A stretch of DNA of 64,000 nt from Clitopilus passeckerianus (Eukaryota > Basidiomycota > Agaricomycetes > Agaricales > Entolomataceae): positions 1-64,000 of the forward strand of contig CALYLX010000078.1 in NCBI GenBank assembly GCA_944990035.1, written 5' to 3'. A model generated the notes under the pieces. That model was not told where the DNA came from. It saw nothing but the letters and a program-made list of their open reading frames with translations, and did not search any database. The position numbers were made by a program, and so were the translations under genes. Below, in pieces: positions 12,468 through 24,321 of the stretch; the stretch's first letter is position 1; every line of letters starts with the position of its first letter.

Positions 12468-13701
12468 ATGCTCAGGCTTGCGCTTTCACGAGCACCTCGA
12501 CGGCTAGCGCTGCCCTCAGCAGCAGGGTGGACTAGGTTCAATAGTAACCAATCGACGTATGTTTCATTTTCGCAGGTGTGACGGGTAGAAATACTGACCT
12601 GAATCCTTGACAGACCACCCTCTGCCAATGCTGCTGAACAGTCACAGCAAAAGCAGAAGCCGAAACAGAAGCAAAAGCAGAAGGGTACATCGGTAACCCC
12701 AAGAAAGATGCTAGTAAACCGGAGGAAGTTGTGTATGAGGCGTCCGCTGAGGAGACGTGAGTCCGGCTGGCCGTACTACATTCAAGAAGCTAACCTCAAC
12801 TGCACCCAGTCTTTCCTTCGAGGAACTGGAAAAGGAGCTAAATGAAACAGGACCGGGCAAGGCAGCGTTCTCCGGGCCAGAGAAGTGAGTGAGCCAACAT
12901 AATTGCTGGAGCTACTCTGACGAATTGGCTTTCCTCTGCAGGCTTGGAGAAACAGAAGCTGAACTTTTCGGTTCTACGTAAGTTTTTTCATGTCCCTCAC
13001 TTGAACATGACGTTTAAATCCTCCATAGCTCGAGCTCAACGTCGGAACCTTCACCGTCCAAGGACACTTTCCTTGACGCAAAGCTCCTGGACCCCGCTCG
13101 TCTACCTCTGACTGCTCCTCTTGGGCCGAACCCAACAGAGGCTGAGGTAGCTGCTACCTTAATCCATGGTCGTGGCATCCACATGGCATATCAGCATCCA
13201 AAGACACATAACGTCCCTGTCGCCGTAATCCACTTCCGTTCTCACCACCCCAAGCTCCTCGAACTCTTCACCCACTTTGCTTCACACGCCGCTTCATCTT
13301 TGGGTATCCCAACATCTCGCGTTGCTTCATTGCCGACACAGAGAAGCCTCTGGACTGTCTTGAGAAGTCCTTTCGTTCACAAAAAGAGGCAAGAAAACTT
13401 CGAGAGGAAGGTGCACAAGCGCGCCATCAAAGCCTGGGACGCGGATGGAGAGGTAGTTGAGAGGTGGACTAAGTACCTGCGAAAACACGCCTTGGGTGGC
13501 GTTGGTATGAGGATTGTCAAGTGGGAGAGGCTTCCGGTCAGCGTTGGCAGGCTGAGAGCAGAGGAGGTCGAGAAGCAGTTGACTGGCTTGAAGCCTGCTG
13601 AAATCCCCGACAGGGAAAAGATCCAGCAGCTAGGGAAGAAGATTCTCATTGAGGAAATGGGTCTGGGTCAACAGACCAGCCCTGTTGCTACTCGTGCTTA
13701 G
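12468..13701 (+). CDS. RSM10: Mitochondrial small-subunit ribosomal protein S10 (uS10m)
   Basis: The protein belongs to the uS10 family and acts in the mitochondrial ribosome small subunit. The exons I read are 12468-12543, 12642-12756, 12810-12884, 12942-12977 and 13029-13701. The start gives an Arg- and Ala-rich, acid-free leader (MLRLALSRAPRRLALP), as expected for a mitochondrial presequence. A low-complexity Ala/Glu/Lys linker follows. The S10 domain lies in the last exon: VAVIHFRSHHPKLLELF, then LPTQRSLWTVLRSPFVHKK, the typical S10 loop. The first intron (donor GTAACC) is inferred from phase and is the least certain part of the model. The linker before the domain is long compared with bacterial S10, which is usual for fungal mitochondrial forms. 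Confidence 0.85.
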
Positions 13702-14068
13702 ATTTATGTACCTAATCACCCTAATACTATAATTCGATGCTGAACTCGAATGTGCTGAGTGGAACGGGTCACATTTGTAACTTAGACCGTCTTAGAGTAT
13801 ACCATGCAGATGACTCTCGCTCTTCAATGTCCCCTGGAGAGCTTCTTCTAGGAATCTTGCGCCTCCGGAACGCGTCAAAACGCGTCTCTCTTCAATCCCT
13901 AAGTCTGCTTTCACGTCTAGCCTCGTGTCGCCGTTCCCCTCGCTTTGTCAAAACATTTGATGCGAGGATCAGCATCATCATCACGACCAGGTTCAGTGGT
14001 GTCGGGCGGTGGTGAGCCCAATAACCCTCCTGACCTTCATCCATTACCAGAACTCCAACGTAAAGTCA

Positions 14069-15872
14069 ATGGCCAACGTTAACGAATCCACTGCTGACAG
14101 CACAAGGACTAACACTCCCAACTTCGGACCAGATGTCTTGATTTCTTCTGGATTTGCTGAAGCTGGACCTTCAACGGTGAAGGACAGCATAGCGACATCG
14201 TTCGACAGTAAAGACTCGGACGCTAGAGAAGCTGCATTGAAGGCTAGAGCGCTCAAGAGAGAAGAGAAGAGGGAAAAGAATCATGGGCTAGCGATGGACT
14301 CGAGCAAAGCCGTAAGTCCTTCCTTCTGTGCCATCAGCATCGTATTGCTCACGGGCATGGATTTATAGGGCGATGTGATGTTAGAACTCAAAGATTACGC
14401 AGGCGCCTGCGCTAACTATCTACACGCTACCAGGCTCTGGCCGTCAAACGACCAGACATACCTGAAGCTGACCGAGGCTTACCTGAAATGTGAACTGTAC
14501 GTCCAGTAGTTGTCTAGTTATATCGACAACCTTCAATCTGAATATTCCATAGATATTCAGAGGCGACAAAATCAGCTACCCGTGGCCTCTCTTTTAACCC
14601 CAAGTCACTTGAACAGAGATATCTGCGAGGAGTAGCCAGGCTCGAGCAACAACTCCTTGATGCAGCCAAAGCTGACTTCACCACGGTTCTGGCACACGAA
14701 CCAAATCACGTAGAGGCAAAGTCTAAGCTTGGCACCATTGTTTCCCACATCGCGAGTCTTACCACTACAGCCTCCGCCAAAGACGCTGTTGCAACTCCAA
14801 ACGCCGATGCGCCAATCTCAGATGCACCGCCGGCCCAGGAAGAATCATCTACCACAACCCAGCCAGAGCCCTTACTGACCGAAGCCCATACAATCACCCC
14901 ACCCGAAATCGACTTCGATTTCCCCAAATATGAAGACGACAAACTCGAGATCGCGTCTTTATCCGACTCAAGCGAGGCCAACCACTACGGCAACGGCATT
15001 CCTTGTCGATTCTACAACCAAACCGGCTGTGTCAAAGGCCAACAATGCGAGTTTAGTCATGCTCCTGATGAGAAGAGCGTTCGCGACGATCTGTAAGTCA
15101 ACATATCCCATTCCATTGAAATTTCCAAGCTAACAGGATTTCTCATTCAAGTGGCCGCAACGTCTGCATATACTTCCTCCTCGACGCCTGCAAATTCGGC
15201 GTCCCAAAATGTGTCTACTCCCACTCCCGTCAAAACCTTCCCACTGGTGGTAAAGCCTGGTGGAACGACGAAAAGCAACGCCTGAAGGTCAAATCTGTCG
15301 TGGAAATGGCCGAAGCCAGGGTGAAAGAGGCTAAGGAGAAGAAGGTAGAAATTAAGCAGGAGCAGAAGGAGAAAGCCGCAGCTGCGAAGAAGGCGAAGAA
15401 GAAGAAGGCCGCTGAGAAGGCTGCAGCAGCTGCAGAGGAGGTAGTCGAGGAGGGTCAAAAGGCTGATGAGGCAAAGGTCGAAGGGGCTGACGAGAAGGTC
15501 GCCACGGAGGCCAAGCAGTCTGGCAAGCCAAAGAAGAAGAGCAAGAAAACGAACGGAAAGAAGACATCCGCCGCCGCTAATGGCAATGCTGCCGAGGATG
15601 CTTCAACTCCCGCTCCAGTGCCTTCCGTCGACGGTGAAGCTCAGGCAGAGCGACAGGCGGCGCAAGCAGGGGAGAAGAAGAAGAAAAAGACGAGGCGCAG
15701 CCACAAGCAGGGTTTAGCAAAGAGGGCCAGCAAACCCAAGGTTACAGCAGATGCCGCCGACCCAACATCTACGACCTCAGTTCTAGCAAATGGAGAGTCC
15801 GGGGAGAAGAAAGAAGCAAATGAGGGGGAGGGGTCTACTGCAGCACCGGCTGTTGAAGCGCAGGAGGCGTAA
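14069..15872 (+). CDS. TPR and CCCH zinc-finger protein with Lys/Glu/Ala-rich tail
   Basis: The exons are 14069-14311, 14369-14496, 14553-15092 and 15152-15872; all phases agree. After a short charged N-terminus, two to three TPR-like helices (GDVMLELKDYAGACANYLHA, then YLRGVARLEQQLLDAAKADF) form a small protein-binding domain. A Pro/Thr-rich linker leads to two C-x-C-x-H type fingers: CRFYNQTGCVKGQQCEFSH and CIYFLLDACKFGVPKCVYSH. CCCH fingers of this spacing usually bind RNA. The rest is a long Lys/Ala/Glu-rich, probably helical and nucleolar-type basic tail (AAAKKAKKKKAAEKAAAA). I do not recognise a named orthologue; an RNA-related role is an inference from the fingers. I chose the Met at 14069 because the longer upstream Met at 14009 adds only poorly coding sequence. 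Confidence 0.85.
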
Positions 15873-16144
15873 AGATTGGGAATGGGCTATTCAACTACGA
15901 ATCATCGATATCATCTGCACATGGAACATGTATTAAGAGGCGTAGCGCCAACATCTGTAGCTCTATTTATCACCATCTCTAAATCCAATAACGTTATACA
16001 GCCTTCCCACCAACACATCCATAGCGTCCATACGTCTCTCACAAGGACGAAGTGCTTCTCGAGAAAACTCGAAGACCTTGCTCGACGGAATCTAGACAAG
16101 CCAGTCTGAGTCTAAATGTCCAATAACCCTGGCCGACACTCTTC

Positions 16145-17751
16145 TCAGCCCCCATTACACCAAATATTTCCCCACTGATCCTGCGCATCCCCAGTCGCAC
16201 CCTCCCACTGAGTCCCATCCGGCCCATCAATATACCCCATCCCATAGCTCGCACCAGCATTAAACTCCGCCGTAGGACACGTAAACCCCAACATATTCGG
16301 GCACGCCCTATCCACCCCCGTGCACACCTCAATACAAGGCAACAGCGCCAGATACGGTTTCCCGAAACTAGGGAGTGTCGCACTCCGTGGTTCTCCAGAA
16401 GTCGCTTGAGGAACTAAGGCTGAGAATACTTTCTGCGGTGCATTCGGGTCTGTTTTCTTTGGCTTGGCTTTGGGATCTTGCGGCGTCAGGGCGCTAATGC
16501 CCGTTGCATCTGGTGCGGGTGCGACGCTGCGATAGCTGTCTGGGTTCGAAGGTGATGGTTCACCACAGCGAGTGAACGTTATTGCGCAGAGCCATTTTCG
16601 GTATTCCCTCTGGCAGTCATCGCAGCCGACAATGGGGGAGTAGAGGTCACGTCCGCATGCGAAACTCGTGAGCGAAACGGTGAAGTTTGTGAGGTAGGAG
16701 AGGAGGGGTCCGCTAACTTCCGATGGGAGGTTTGAGGAGGTGTAGGTACTTGCCCCGGATGGCGCGGGTAAAGGGACGGGATAGGCCACGCCGGGACAGT
16801 AGGGGAGGTCGTAGACCAGAGGGCATTCGAAAGAAGCTATCCAGGTGGTGAGAAGGAGGTTCGAGATGGTCTAGAACAATACACGTACCGGACTTGGTCG
16901 CGAAATATATCGGGCCTGTAACATTCGTTTTGTCCTTGACAATGTACGCCGTATAGTTGGTAGCAGGGGTCAGGCCCTCAACCAACCATCTCATCCTCCA
17001 CCCCTGCTCATCTCTCAGCCAGAGAGTCTGATTTGATATGGTTCCAGCAGATTTCTGTGAGTTTAGGACGCAGCCGGTCTGCGATAACGACGTCAAAGTT
17101 GGTTGTGATGATGTTGGCGCAACGATGAGTGAAAACTCGGGCGGTGCGTTCGGTGGTGCAGGGGCAGTTACATTGGCATCTGGTAGGATATACTCTGGAT
17201 ATGTCGGCCGCTCAACTTCTGGAGGTGAGAAAGGGAGCGAATGTATGATAGCTTGATTCGAAGTCGTGTCGCCAAGAAAGGTCGCTGTTGATACCACTTG
17301 GTGCAATGGCCCTAAAAGTTATCTTTGAAATGAGGCCCATATTCCAGAGGTATTACAGCTTAAACTGACCATTCCCCGAAACGCCCAACTCGAAGGAAAA
17401 TTGGCCAGCGTTCTCCACGGCCAATGCACCTCCGTCAAAGAAATCCCCACTCCACGACCCATACCCATTGTTCAGCTTTATCTCAAAAATATCTTGTCCA
17501 AGGCTAGACCCAGGTGTAGCACTTTGCGACGAGTTCGTTACGAAAAATCGGGGTGCAGACCCTCCTGTAGAACACAAGGCAACGGAGACGGTGAGATTCT
17601 CGGCCCCAGGGATGGAGAAAACTGGTGGATTCGGGAGGTTTGAGGGGTTGAAGGCCTTGCTGGAATCTACGGCAAGCTCTTGTCGTGTTTGAGCCTGCAC
17701 AATTGCGCTAAGGAGTAGGCATAATAGCGCCTGTGGTAGCGAGCGGAACAT
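16145..17751 (-). CDS. MID1: Mid1-type stretch-activated calcium channel subunit
   Basis: Mid1 is the regulatory partner of the Cch1 calcium channel in fungi and helps calcium entry under stress or mating. The exons are 17751-17370, 17311-16889 and 16836-16145; both introns are in phase (the first donor is GTCAGT). The protein starts with a clear signal peptide (MFRSLPQALLCLLLSAIVQA). A large glycosylation-rich ectodomain follows with several N-x-S/T sites (NLTV, NSSQS, NVTAP, NQTLW, NYTAY, NVTG, NFTVS). The Cys-rich C-terminal block typical of Mid1 is present: CGRDLYSPIVGCDDC, CQREYRKWLC, CIEVCTGVDRACPNMLGF. Length (about 500 residues) fits the family. Confidence 0.88.
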
Positions 17752-18297
17752 TCAAGTTGGCCGGAGTGGATGAGAGTGCGGTTCCGTGCCGGATATAGAA
17801 GCCATGCGCTACAGGTGCGTCCATTCCCATCTCAACGTCAACCATCAAATCCTCCTTTGCAACCTTGTAAATTCGTTATGAGCATTTTACAATGCAGACG
17901 TTGTTGTCCTTTCAGCTTGACATCTCCAAGAAAACCAACTTAAAATCTATTGATACAACTCTAAGGCGATGATATGGCACAGCGGAGTCCGAAGGAGAGT
18001 GGGCACTCATTACGAGGAAAAAAATGTTATCGATACAGCTATAGTAATAAACATACAGAGAGCAGGTGGTTCTAACCAAACAGGCGACAGCTTGAAAGAG
18101 TGACATAACGAGTGGATGCCCCCAGATATGAAGGCGGTAAGGAATGTGGGCTTGATAAAGAGAGTCGGGCGAGAGAGGAAGTCGACGACATGTTTGTTAG
18201 GGAGAAAACGGAGAAAAGCAGCGCCAGCGTCGAGCTGGGTCATAGTCCATGGAGGGGAGAGTTTCTCATGGGGTGAGTGGGTATCGGGTTGAGTGTG

Positions 18298-18585
18298 TTA
18301 GATACAATCGTGGTGGCAGATGCGAGCTTCGATGCTGGGGACTTCGCCACGAGCACTGATATCGAGCTATTTGAATAGATAATTAGTCAGATAGGCGTGG
18401 TCGAAAGAGTGGCGTGTGTCGTACCATTGAGCGACCAGTTTCAATAATTGCAACTTCGGGAATAGGGGCGGCAGATGCTACCAAGGCCACTAAAGATTAT
18501 GTCACTGTCAGCTTCGGCAGTCAGAATGGGATGAGAACTACTCACTGCAGGCTAGAACGCAGGAGGACCAGAACTTGAACTGCAT
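18298..18585 (-). CDS. Small secreted peptide, 57 residues, three exons
   Basis: The exons are 18585-18546, 18489-18425 and 18366-18298; the two introns are 56 and 58 nt with GTGAGT..TTTAG and GTACGA..AATAG ends, CTGAC branch-like sites and consistent phases. The product begins MQFKFWSSCVLACMALVASA, a textbook signal peptide with a likely cut after ASAA. The mature part is only about 34 residues, starting PIPEVAIIETGR and ending RICHHDCI, with its only two cysteines in the last six residues. Monobasic Arg sites precede the tail. I do not recognise a family. It could be a processed signalling peptide or a small effector-like protein; the function is unknown. The ends of the introns and the signal peptide make it a credible gene despite its size. 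Confidence 0.7.
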
Positions 18586-19873
18586 TTTAGGAAATGAGGA
18601 TCTCACTTCGAATAATTATCACACGGAGTGGTGTGTATACCAAGATCGATGCTCTGGTAGGCGTAGTGGGTTTGGCTAATGAGGACCCTAAGTTTTTGTC
18701 GTATGCGTTATATAGGATCGTCCGGTACAAGGCAGACGCCAGAACAAGCAACACTTGTTCGGCGTTTAATCGTGAACGGCAAGAAGATCCAAGTGACGAT
18801 GCGACCTGCCGAGATCTGTTAATAGAGTGAGTTACGGGGGTACGTGCCTTACTGCGAGCTTGGGATGTCGTGACAAGTGGTTCAATGTGGACATTTTGGG
18901 GGCAGGAACACAGGAATTATACCCAGGAAAACACGATGCAACGGCTAACAGTGGGATACAAACACCTTGCGTCTTCCCTTTGTATTTTCAGCCCAGAGCC
19001 TGATCCTGGTCTGATCTCGCTGTCACTGTTGCAAAGAGTTGCGACCCGGTCAACCAGACCGTACAAACGACTGTCCGGATTTGGAAGTCCTCACGAAAGC
19101 TGGGCCGATCAAGTCCTTGTTCCAGTCTAAGGCTTCGGTTTTGCTCCCGCCCAGCATCAGGTAAAGTGATGATATACTCCCAAGGCACCCAACAATCGAA
19201 GAGAAGGGGTAAAACTCTGAGAAGTAGGTGCATGAAGCTAAAGAGTCGCTTTTGTCGAACATGAAAGGTACCAGTGGCAGTGGCTATGCTGCACATTGAC
19301 GCTTAGATGCGAGAATTGCCCTGAGCACCAGTCCTTGAACATACAAAAGTTTCTTCACAAATATCATCGTAACCGCCATGCTTTACAATGCCGAGATTAT
19401 GACAGTTTCTTTGTGGGTTTCAAAGAAAACACAGCAGCGAATTAGGCAACCCCAAAGGCTGGTCCAGTGTTGTCCTTTCCGTACCCACCTTATCCTTCTG
19501 AAGACAGATTCCTTGGTGATGCTGGGCGCTGTGCCTGTAGAATCTGAGCGCTGTATGTTTTATCATGTGTCGCCGTATCGTCGTTGTTACTTGTATCTTT
19601 CCACCGTCAGAAAAGAAAAGGACTAGGTCAAGGTTAGGAACTGAAAGGAGAAAACTCAGAGCACGGTGATCACCGAGCCGGCTAAACCTCACGTAAGCAA
19701 ATGCCGGACCACGTCATGTCCTGGCTGACAGACCCGAACTCGCCGATCGCTCACAAAACTTGACGGATGCACCGCTCCGTACAACGAGCTCAGATACTCC
19801 TTCGCCAGCGACTACAGAGTGGACGCTGAGGAACCCTACTTCAAGCCCATAACCTTGCGGGTTCATCTTTCGA
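18586..19873. other. Gene-free stretch of 1.3 kb
   Basis: I see only unsupported short open frames. The left end is the upstream region of the minus-strand peptide gene and the right end that of the Mcp2 gene, so the stretch is a divergent intergenic region. Confidence 0.45.
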
Positions 19874-21968
19874 ATGCAGGCATCTCTACTTCGCTCTGCA
19901 TTTCCCCGAATAAATGGCCGACAGTCATTGAATTTCGTCTTTCCAAGGCGTTTCTACTCCGAGGCACCATATATTGCCAGACCGAAGGCTTCCAGAGGCG
20001 GCAAATTTCTTCGTAGGACTGGCTATACTATCGTCGGATTAGGTGCCATATGGGCCGGGGACAAATACTACAATGCCTCTTCTATTACTCGCAATCTTAG
20101 AACACTATGGACAGTGAGCAGCTTGACCAATATATGTCTATCTATCATAACTGATCCTGTCCAAGTGTGTTGCAATTACCCTAGACTACAAGATGAATTT
20201 CACCCCAGAAAAGAGTGACTTGATACCCGAACTGCACGAACGCGTTGCAGATAGAATGTACAATCTATTAACATCTAATGGCGGTCTGTACATCAAAATT
20301 GGGTATGCTCTTCGTCTCCTACTCTGAATTAGCGGTATATTGAAGGTTCTCTCGATTTATAGTCAGGCCATCGGAGCAAATGCAGCTCTACTACCGAAAC
20401 CCATGCAAGACAAGTTCGGAAAGTTATTCGACGACGCTCCACAAATACCATATTCCACCGTCGAGAAAGTATTCAGATCCGAGTTTGGACGGGCTCCAAG
20501 CGGCCCCGACGGCGTCTTTGAGATCTTTGAAGAGCAGGCCGTTGCAAGTGCAAGTATCGCGCAGGTGCACAAGGCTAAATTATGGCCTCAGCCAGGAGAC
20601 ACCGAGGAGAAATGGGTAGCCGTCAAAGTCCAGAAACCAGATGTTGCCAAACAGATGGAGTGGGATTTGGGTGCTTACAAGGCCGTTATGTGGGCGTTCG
20701 AACATTGGGCATTTGATCTCCCAGTATACTTCGTCGTCGGTACGTCAAGCCACACTACTCACTGAAACCCCATCGTGCTTACAACCAACCACTAGATTTC
20801 GTCTCGGAACACCTCCGCCAAGAACTCAACTTCGTCCGCGAAGCCGACAACTCGATCAAAACCGCTGAATACGTCGCTGCCGAACCACGCCTTTCACAAA
20901 CCGTCCATATTCCCAAAGTTTATCGCGAATACTCTACCAAGCGCATTCTCACCGCAGAGTGGATAGATGGTGTCCGCCTCAGCGACCGCCCCGGCATCCG
21001 TGCTCTCATGGGCGAGAAAGATGCTGAATCAGCCAAGGTCGTTCTGCCTGACTACATCACTCGAGCAAAACCTCTCAAGGGCGGCGTCAAGGCGGTCATG
21101 CAAACCATGGTTGAGCTGTTCAGCGCTCAGATGTTCAGCTGGGGGTGGGTCCATTGCGATCCGCATCCAGGAAACGTCATCATACGGCCTCACCCGACCC
21201 GTCCTGGCATTGCCCAGCTAGTTCTCATTGATCATGGATTGTATGTTGGCGTTCAGGAGGACTTCAGGGTGCAATGGGTCGAGCTTTGGCGCGGTATGCT
21301 TGCAGGGGACTTCAACGCCGTCGAGAAGGTCACCAGAGAGTGGGGTATGGGGCTACCCGACCTTATGGCCAGTGCCACCCTGATGCGGCCAGTCAAACTG
21401 AAGAAGTCGGAGACTAAGGAGGGAAGGAGAAGAAAGGAGGAAGCTAGGGAGAGGAGAAGGCAAGAAGGGAGGGAGATGACCCAGTATGAGATGAGCGTCT
21501 TGATGAAGAAGAAATTGAAAGAGTTTTTGAGTGATACTGATAAGATGCCCAAAGCGTTGATTTTTTTGACGAGGAATATGCGGATGGTGCAAGGTTAGTC
21601 ACAACTGTTCCACCTTCCAGTGTCTATACCCACCGCCTTTTCTCTTTGAATCAGGCAACAACCAATCCTTTGGCTCTCCCGTGAACCGTATCAAGATCAC
21701 CGGTTACTGGGCTTCTCGCTCCCTAGCAGAAAGACCTGGGCTCACCTTCACCGAACGCCTTCGAGAATATTGGCACCACTTCGTCTTCAGAAGCGTCATG
21801 TTCTCCCTGGATCTCGTCTTTTGGAGGAGCAAACTCACATTATGGATTCGCACACGCTTGGGGTTGAAGCCTGGGTCGAATTTTGAGGATGAGCTTGAGA
21901 AATCTGTTAGGGGAATGGCAAAGACGAGCTTAGGCTATGATGTTGCACCGGGAGTATTTGCTGGCTAA
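19874..21968 (+). CDS. MCP2: Mcp2/ADCK1-like mitochondrial ABC1 (UbiB-family) protein
   Basis: This is an ABC1/UbiB atypical kinase-like protein of the mitochondrial inner membrane. Yeast relatives (Mcp2/Cqd2) affect coenzyme Q distribution and lipid balance. The exons are 19874-20113, 20166-20302, 20363-20739, 20796-21593 and 21655-21968, all in phase. A basic leader (MQASLLRSAFPRINGR) and a short hydrophobic segment (YTIVGLGAIWAG) precede the ABC1 domain. LDYKMNF marks the Mcp2/ADCK1 branch. The ABC1 hallmark GGLYIKIGQ (KxGQ) is intact, split by an intron inside the Gly codon. VAVKVQKP holds the Lys, HCDPHPGNV the catalytic loop and LIDHGLY the metal site. A Lys/Arg/Glu-rich insert (RRRKEEARERRRQEG) in the C-lobe is unusual. 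Confidence 0.9.
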
Positions 21969-22113
21969 GAAGCTTTACTCATTTAGAGCGTCCTTAATGA
22001 TTATTGTACACCATGAATCTAATAGAATAGTTCGAACGTCGAATAATTATCCGAGCTCAAACAGGCAGCGATGATATGTTGTACAGCTGCTCATAACTAC
22101 GCAATCGACTTGG

Positions 22114-24321
22114 CTAGAGCTTTTCGTACGACTGATCCTCCGGTTCGCTGACCTCGCCTCCTTGCCTAGGCTTGACGTTTGCACGAGGGCCTTTGAACCG
22201 GTACTTCCCACCGTGCCACGGAGAGAAATAGTACGTAGTACTCAGCACAAAGACGCCCCCAACAACGACGATCGAGTAGTTCATGTTATCAGCGGTCGGG
22301 TAAGGTTCTGCCGGGAAGAACAGAATTATGATCATAAACGCCATGAATGAGAGTGCGATCGTCGCAATAGGTGGTCCCTGTGCACACATAAATTTTCAAG
22401 ACCAAAAAGTGCCTAGAAACAACTTACCATGCGACCCAGTGTGAAAGGTCCAGGGATAAACGCCTGTCCACCTAAAAATCTGGCAGCAATTGGCGCTGAG
22501 TAGGCGAGGTATTGGCATATAATCCCCATAGTGAACACGGCGCCAATAGCTACCGGGCCAGCGAAGGTGAGCAGCCCGAGAAGCATGACACCCGTTGCAC
22601 AAGCGAACACGCAATATATCGGTGTCCCTGTCAGAGGATGTATGCGATATAGAATGGATGAGAGGGGGAGGGCACCATCGCGGGCGAAGGCAAACATCTG
22701 TCTTGATGCCACGATCAACTACTTGGAATTCAATAATTAATTACGAGGAAGAAAGGTGTACAAACCAGGTCAGCATCACACATGTTCCTACGAAAATTTG
22801 TTAATTCAATGCCCACTGGTCAAATCAAGGTTACTTACAGGCTAACAATGATCAGCGCATAGACAGCGAGGGACCCCTTTTGCCCGAAACTGTTATACAG
22901 AATCTGGGACCATTAATCAAATCACCCCAGGAAAATTCAGTAATGACAACTGACAGTGGCCATAGGCTGACCGATAGGGTTTTGCAATATAGCTGCTGTA
23001 TCCGGGCCTATGTGGAAGGCGAGGGCAATGGTGAAGGCTATCCAAGACATTGGGTCAGCTGGGTAGCAGAAGATAATATACCGGCACTGACCCCAACCAA
23101 AAACACAGCCTAGTGCAGTTGAAATTATTATAGCCTTTGGAACCGCTGTGTTCGCATTTTTTGCCTCTTTGCTGATATGGACACTGGAATCGATGCCTCC
23201 TACCACAAGTCCTTATCAGTCATAGACCGGGCATATATACTTGATGCTAACCCATGGTCCAAGCAGGGGCGAGGAAAGACAAGAAGAAGGCAAAGCCATT
23301 CGGCCAGAGGGACACTAGACGCGAATGTTCGGTCATTCATTATTAGCCTTAAAGTAGCCATAACAGTCGCACAGTTGGTAAAGGAACCGAAGGCGGTATT
23401 TGCATCATTCTTAAAAGCAGGAGGAGTGGCGAGCGGAAGGGCAATGATCAAGGCGACAAGAAGACTAGACATTTTCAGTACACAATTCTCCGTATTGTGG
23501 AAATATCTGCCCACGCTATATTACAGAATGCGTAGATTGGCTGCAGCCCAGCAAGAAGGCGAGTAGGCAAGCTGGCAAGAATTGAGTGAAACACCAGTAG
23601 TCCACAGAAGACACCACTTGGATTTACGTTAAAATGGAGGCGATCATAATAGCGACAAGCCGCACTTACAAAATATGGCCAGAGGTAGGTATATAGGTTC
23701 CACCGGACCCAATCGTCACTGCAGCGAGTATCTGCACGGCGGTGGAGTACATTATTCCGGAGACACCTGATGTCCACCCAATTGTATTGACATCTATTCA
23801 CAATGTCAGCGCTGTACACCAATCATAAATCGTGTTTGCATCTACAACCAACGGTCCATGCGGCAAATTTGCGATATCGCGGAGGGGAGTACTTGAAAGT
23901 CCAGTAGTAAAGACCTCCCGACGTAGGCGCAGCGGAGGCTAGTTCCGCCATAGAGAACGCAATGGTCATCAGGAAGCAAGAGCAAACAGCCCACTTTCCA
24001 GTTGTTAAATAAGAGCGTTGACAACGTGGACATGTAACACACCCCCCAAACCAAGCCTACAGGTCCTCCGTAAGGAAGCGCGTAAACGAGGACAGATCTT
24101 TTGGGTGGCAGAGAATCGTCAGAATGTATAGGATGGGGATGCTGAGCCTGGACATACGCGATTGACTGGACAATCCCGATGGCACTAAGGCTGAGACCAA
24201 CAAGTTCAAACCATGAGAAGTCTCGCTTAAACTCTTGCCTATAGCCCAGCGATGCGAGAACTTCCTCGTCCCTTGAAAGAGATCCGACTTCAGATGCATT
24301 CTTGCTGGGAGAGGAAGACAT
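22114..24321 (-). CDS. APC-superfamily amino-acid/GABA/choline permease, possibly damaged
   Basis: The protein belongs to the fungal amino-acid permease group that includes GABA and choline transporters; it would move a small nitrogen compound across a membrane. Landmarks from the start (MSSSPSKNASEV): FSWFELVGLSLSAIGI, WGWAVCSCFLMTIAF, ELASAAPTSGGLYYWTFKY, GWTSGVSGI, GGIDSSVHISKEAKNA, SRQMFAFARDGALPLS and a terminal GPPIATIALSF plus YYFSPWHGGKYRFKGP. It has about 12 short exons. Two joints cannot be made with normal introns: near 23490-23520 (AFCNI to CVLKMSSLLV would need a 29-nt GC..AG removal) and near 22762 (one base out of phase before GTCVMLTW). It may be a recent pseudogene. The substrate cannot be told from the sequence. 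Confidence 0.75.

Noticed and set aside
15147..15458. Leu-rich minus-strand frame resembling a membrane protein
   Set aside because: It is the reverse of the Lys/Glu/Ala-rich coding exon of the TPR-CCCH gene.
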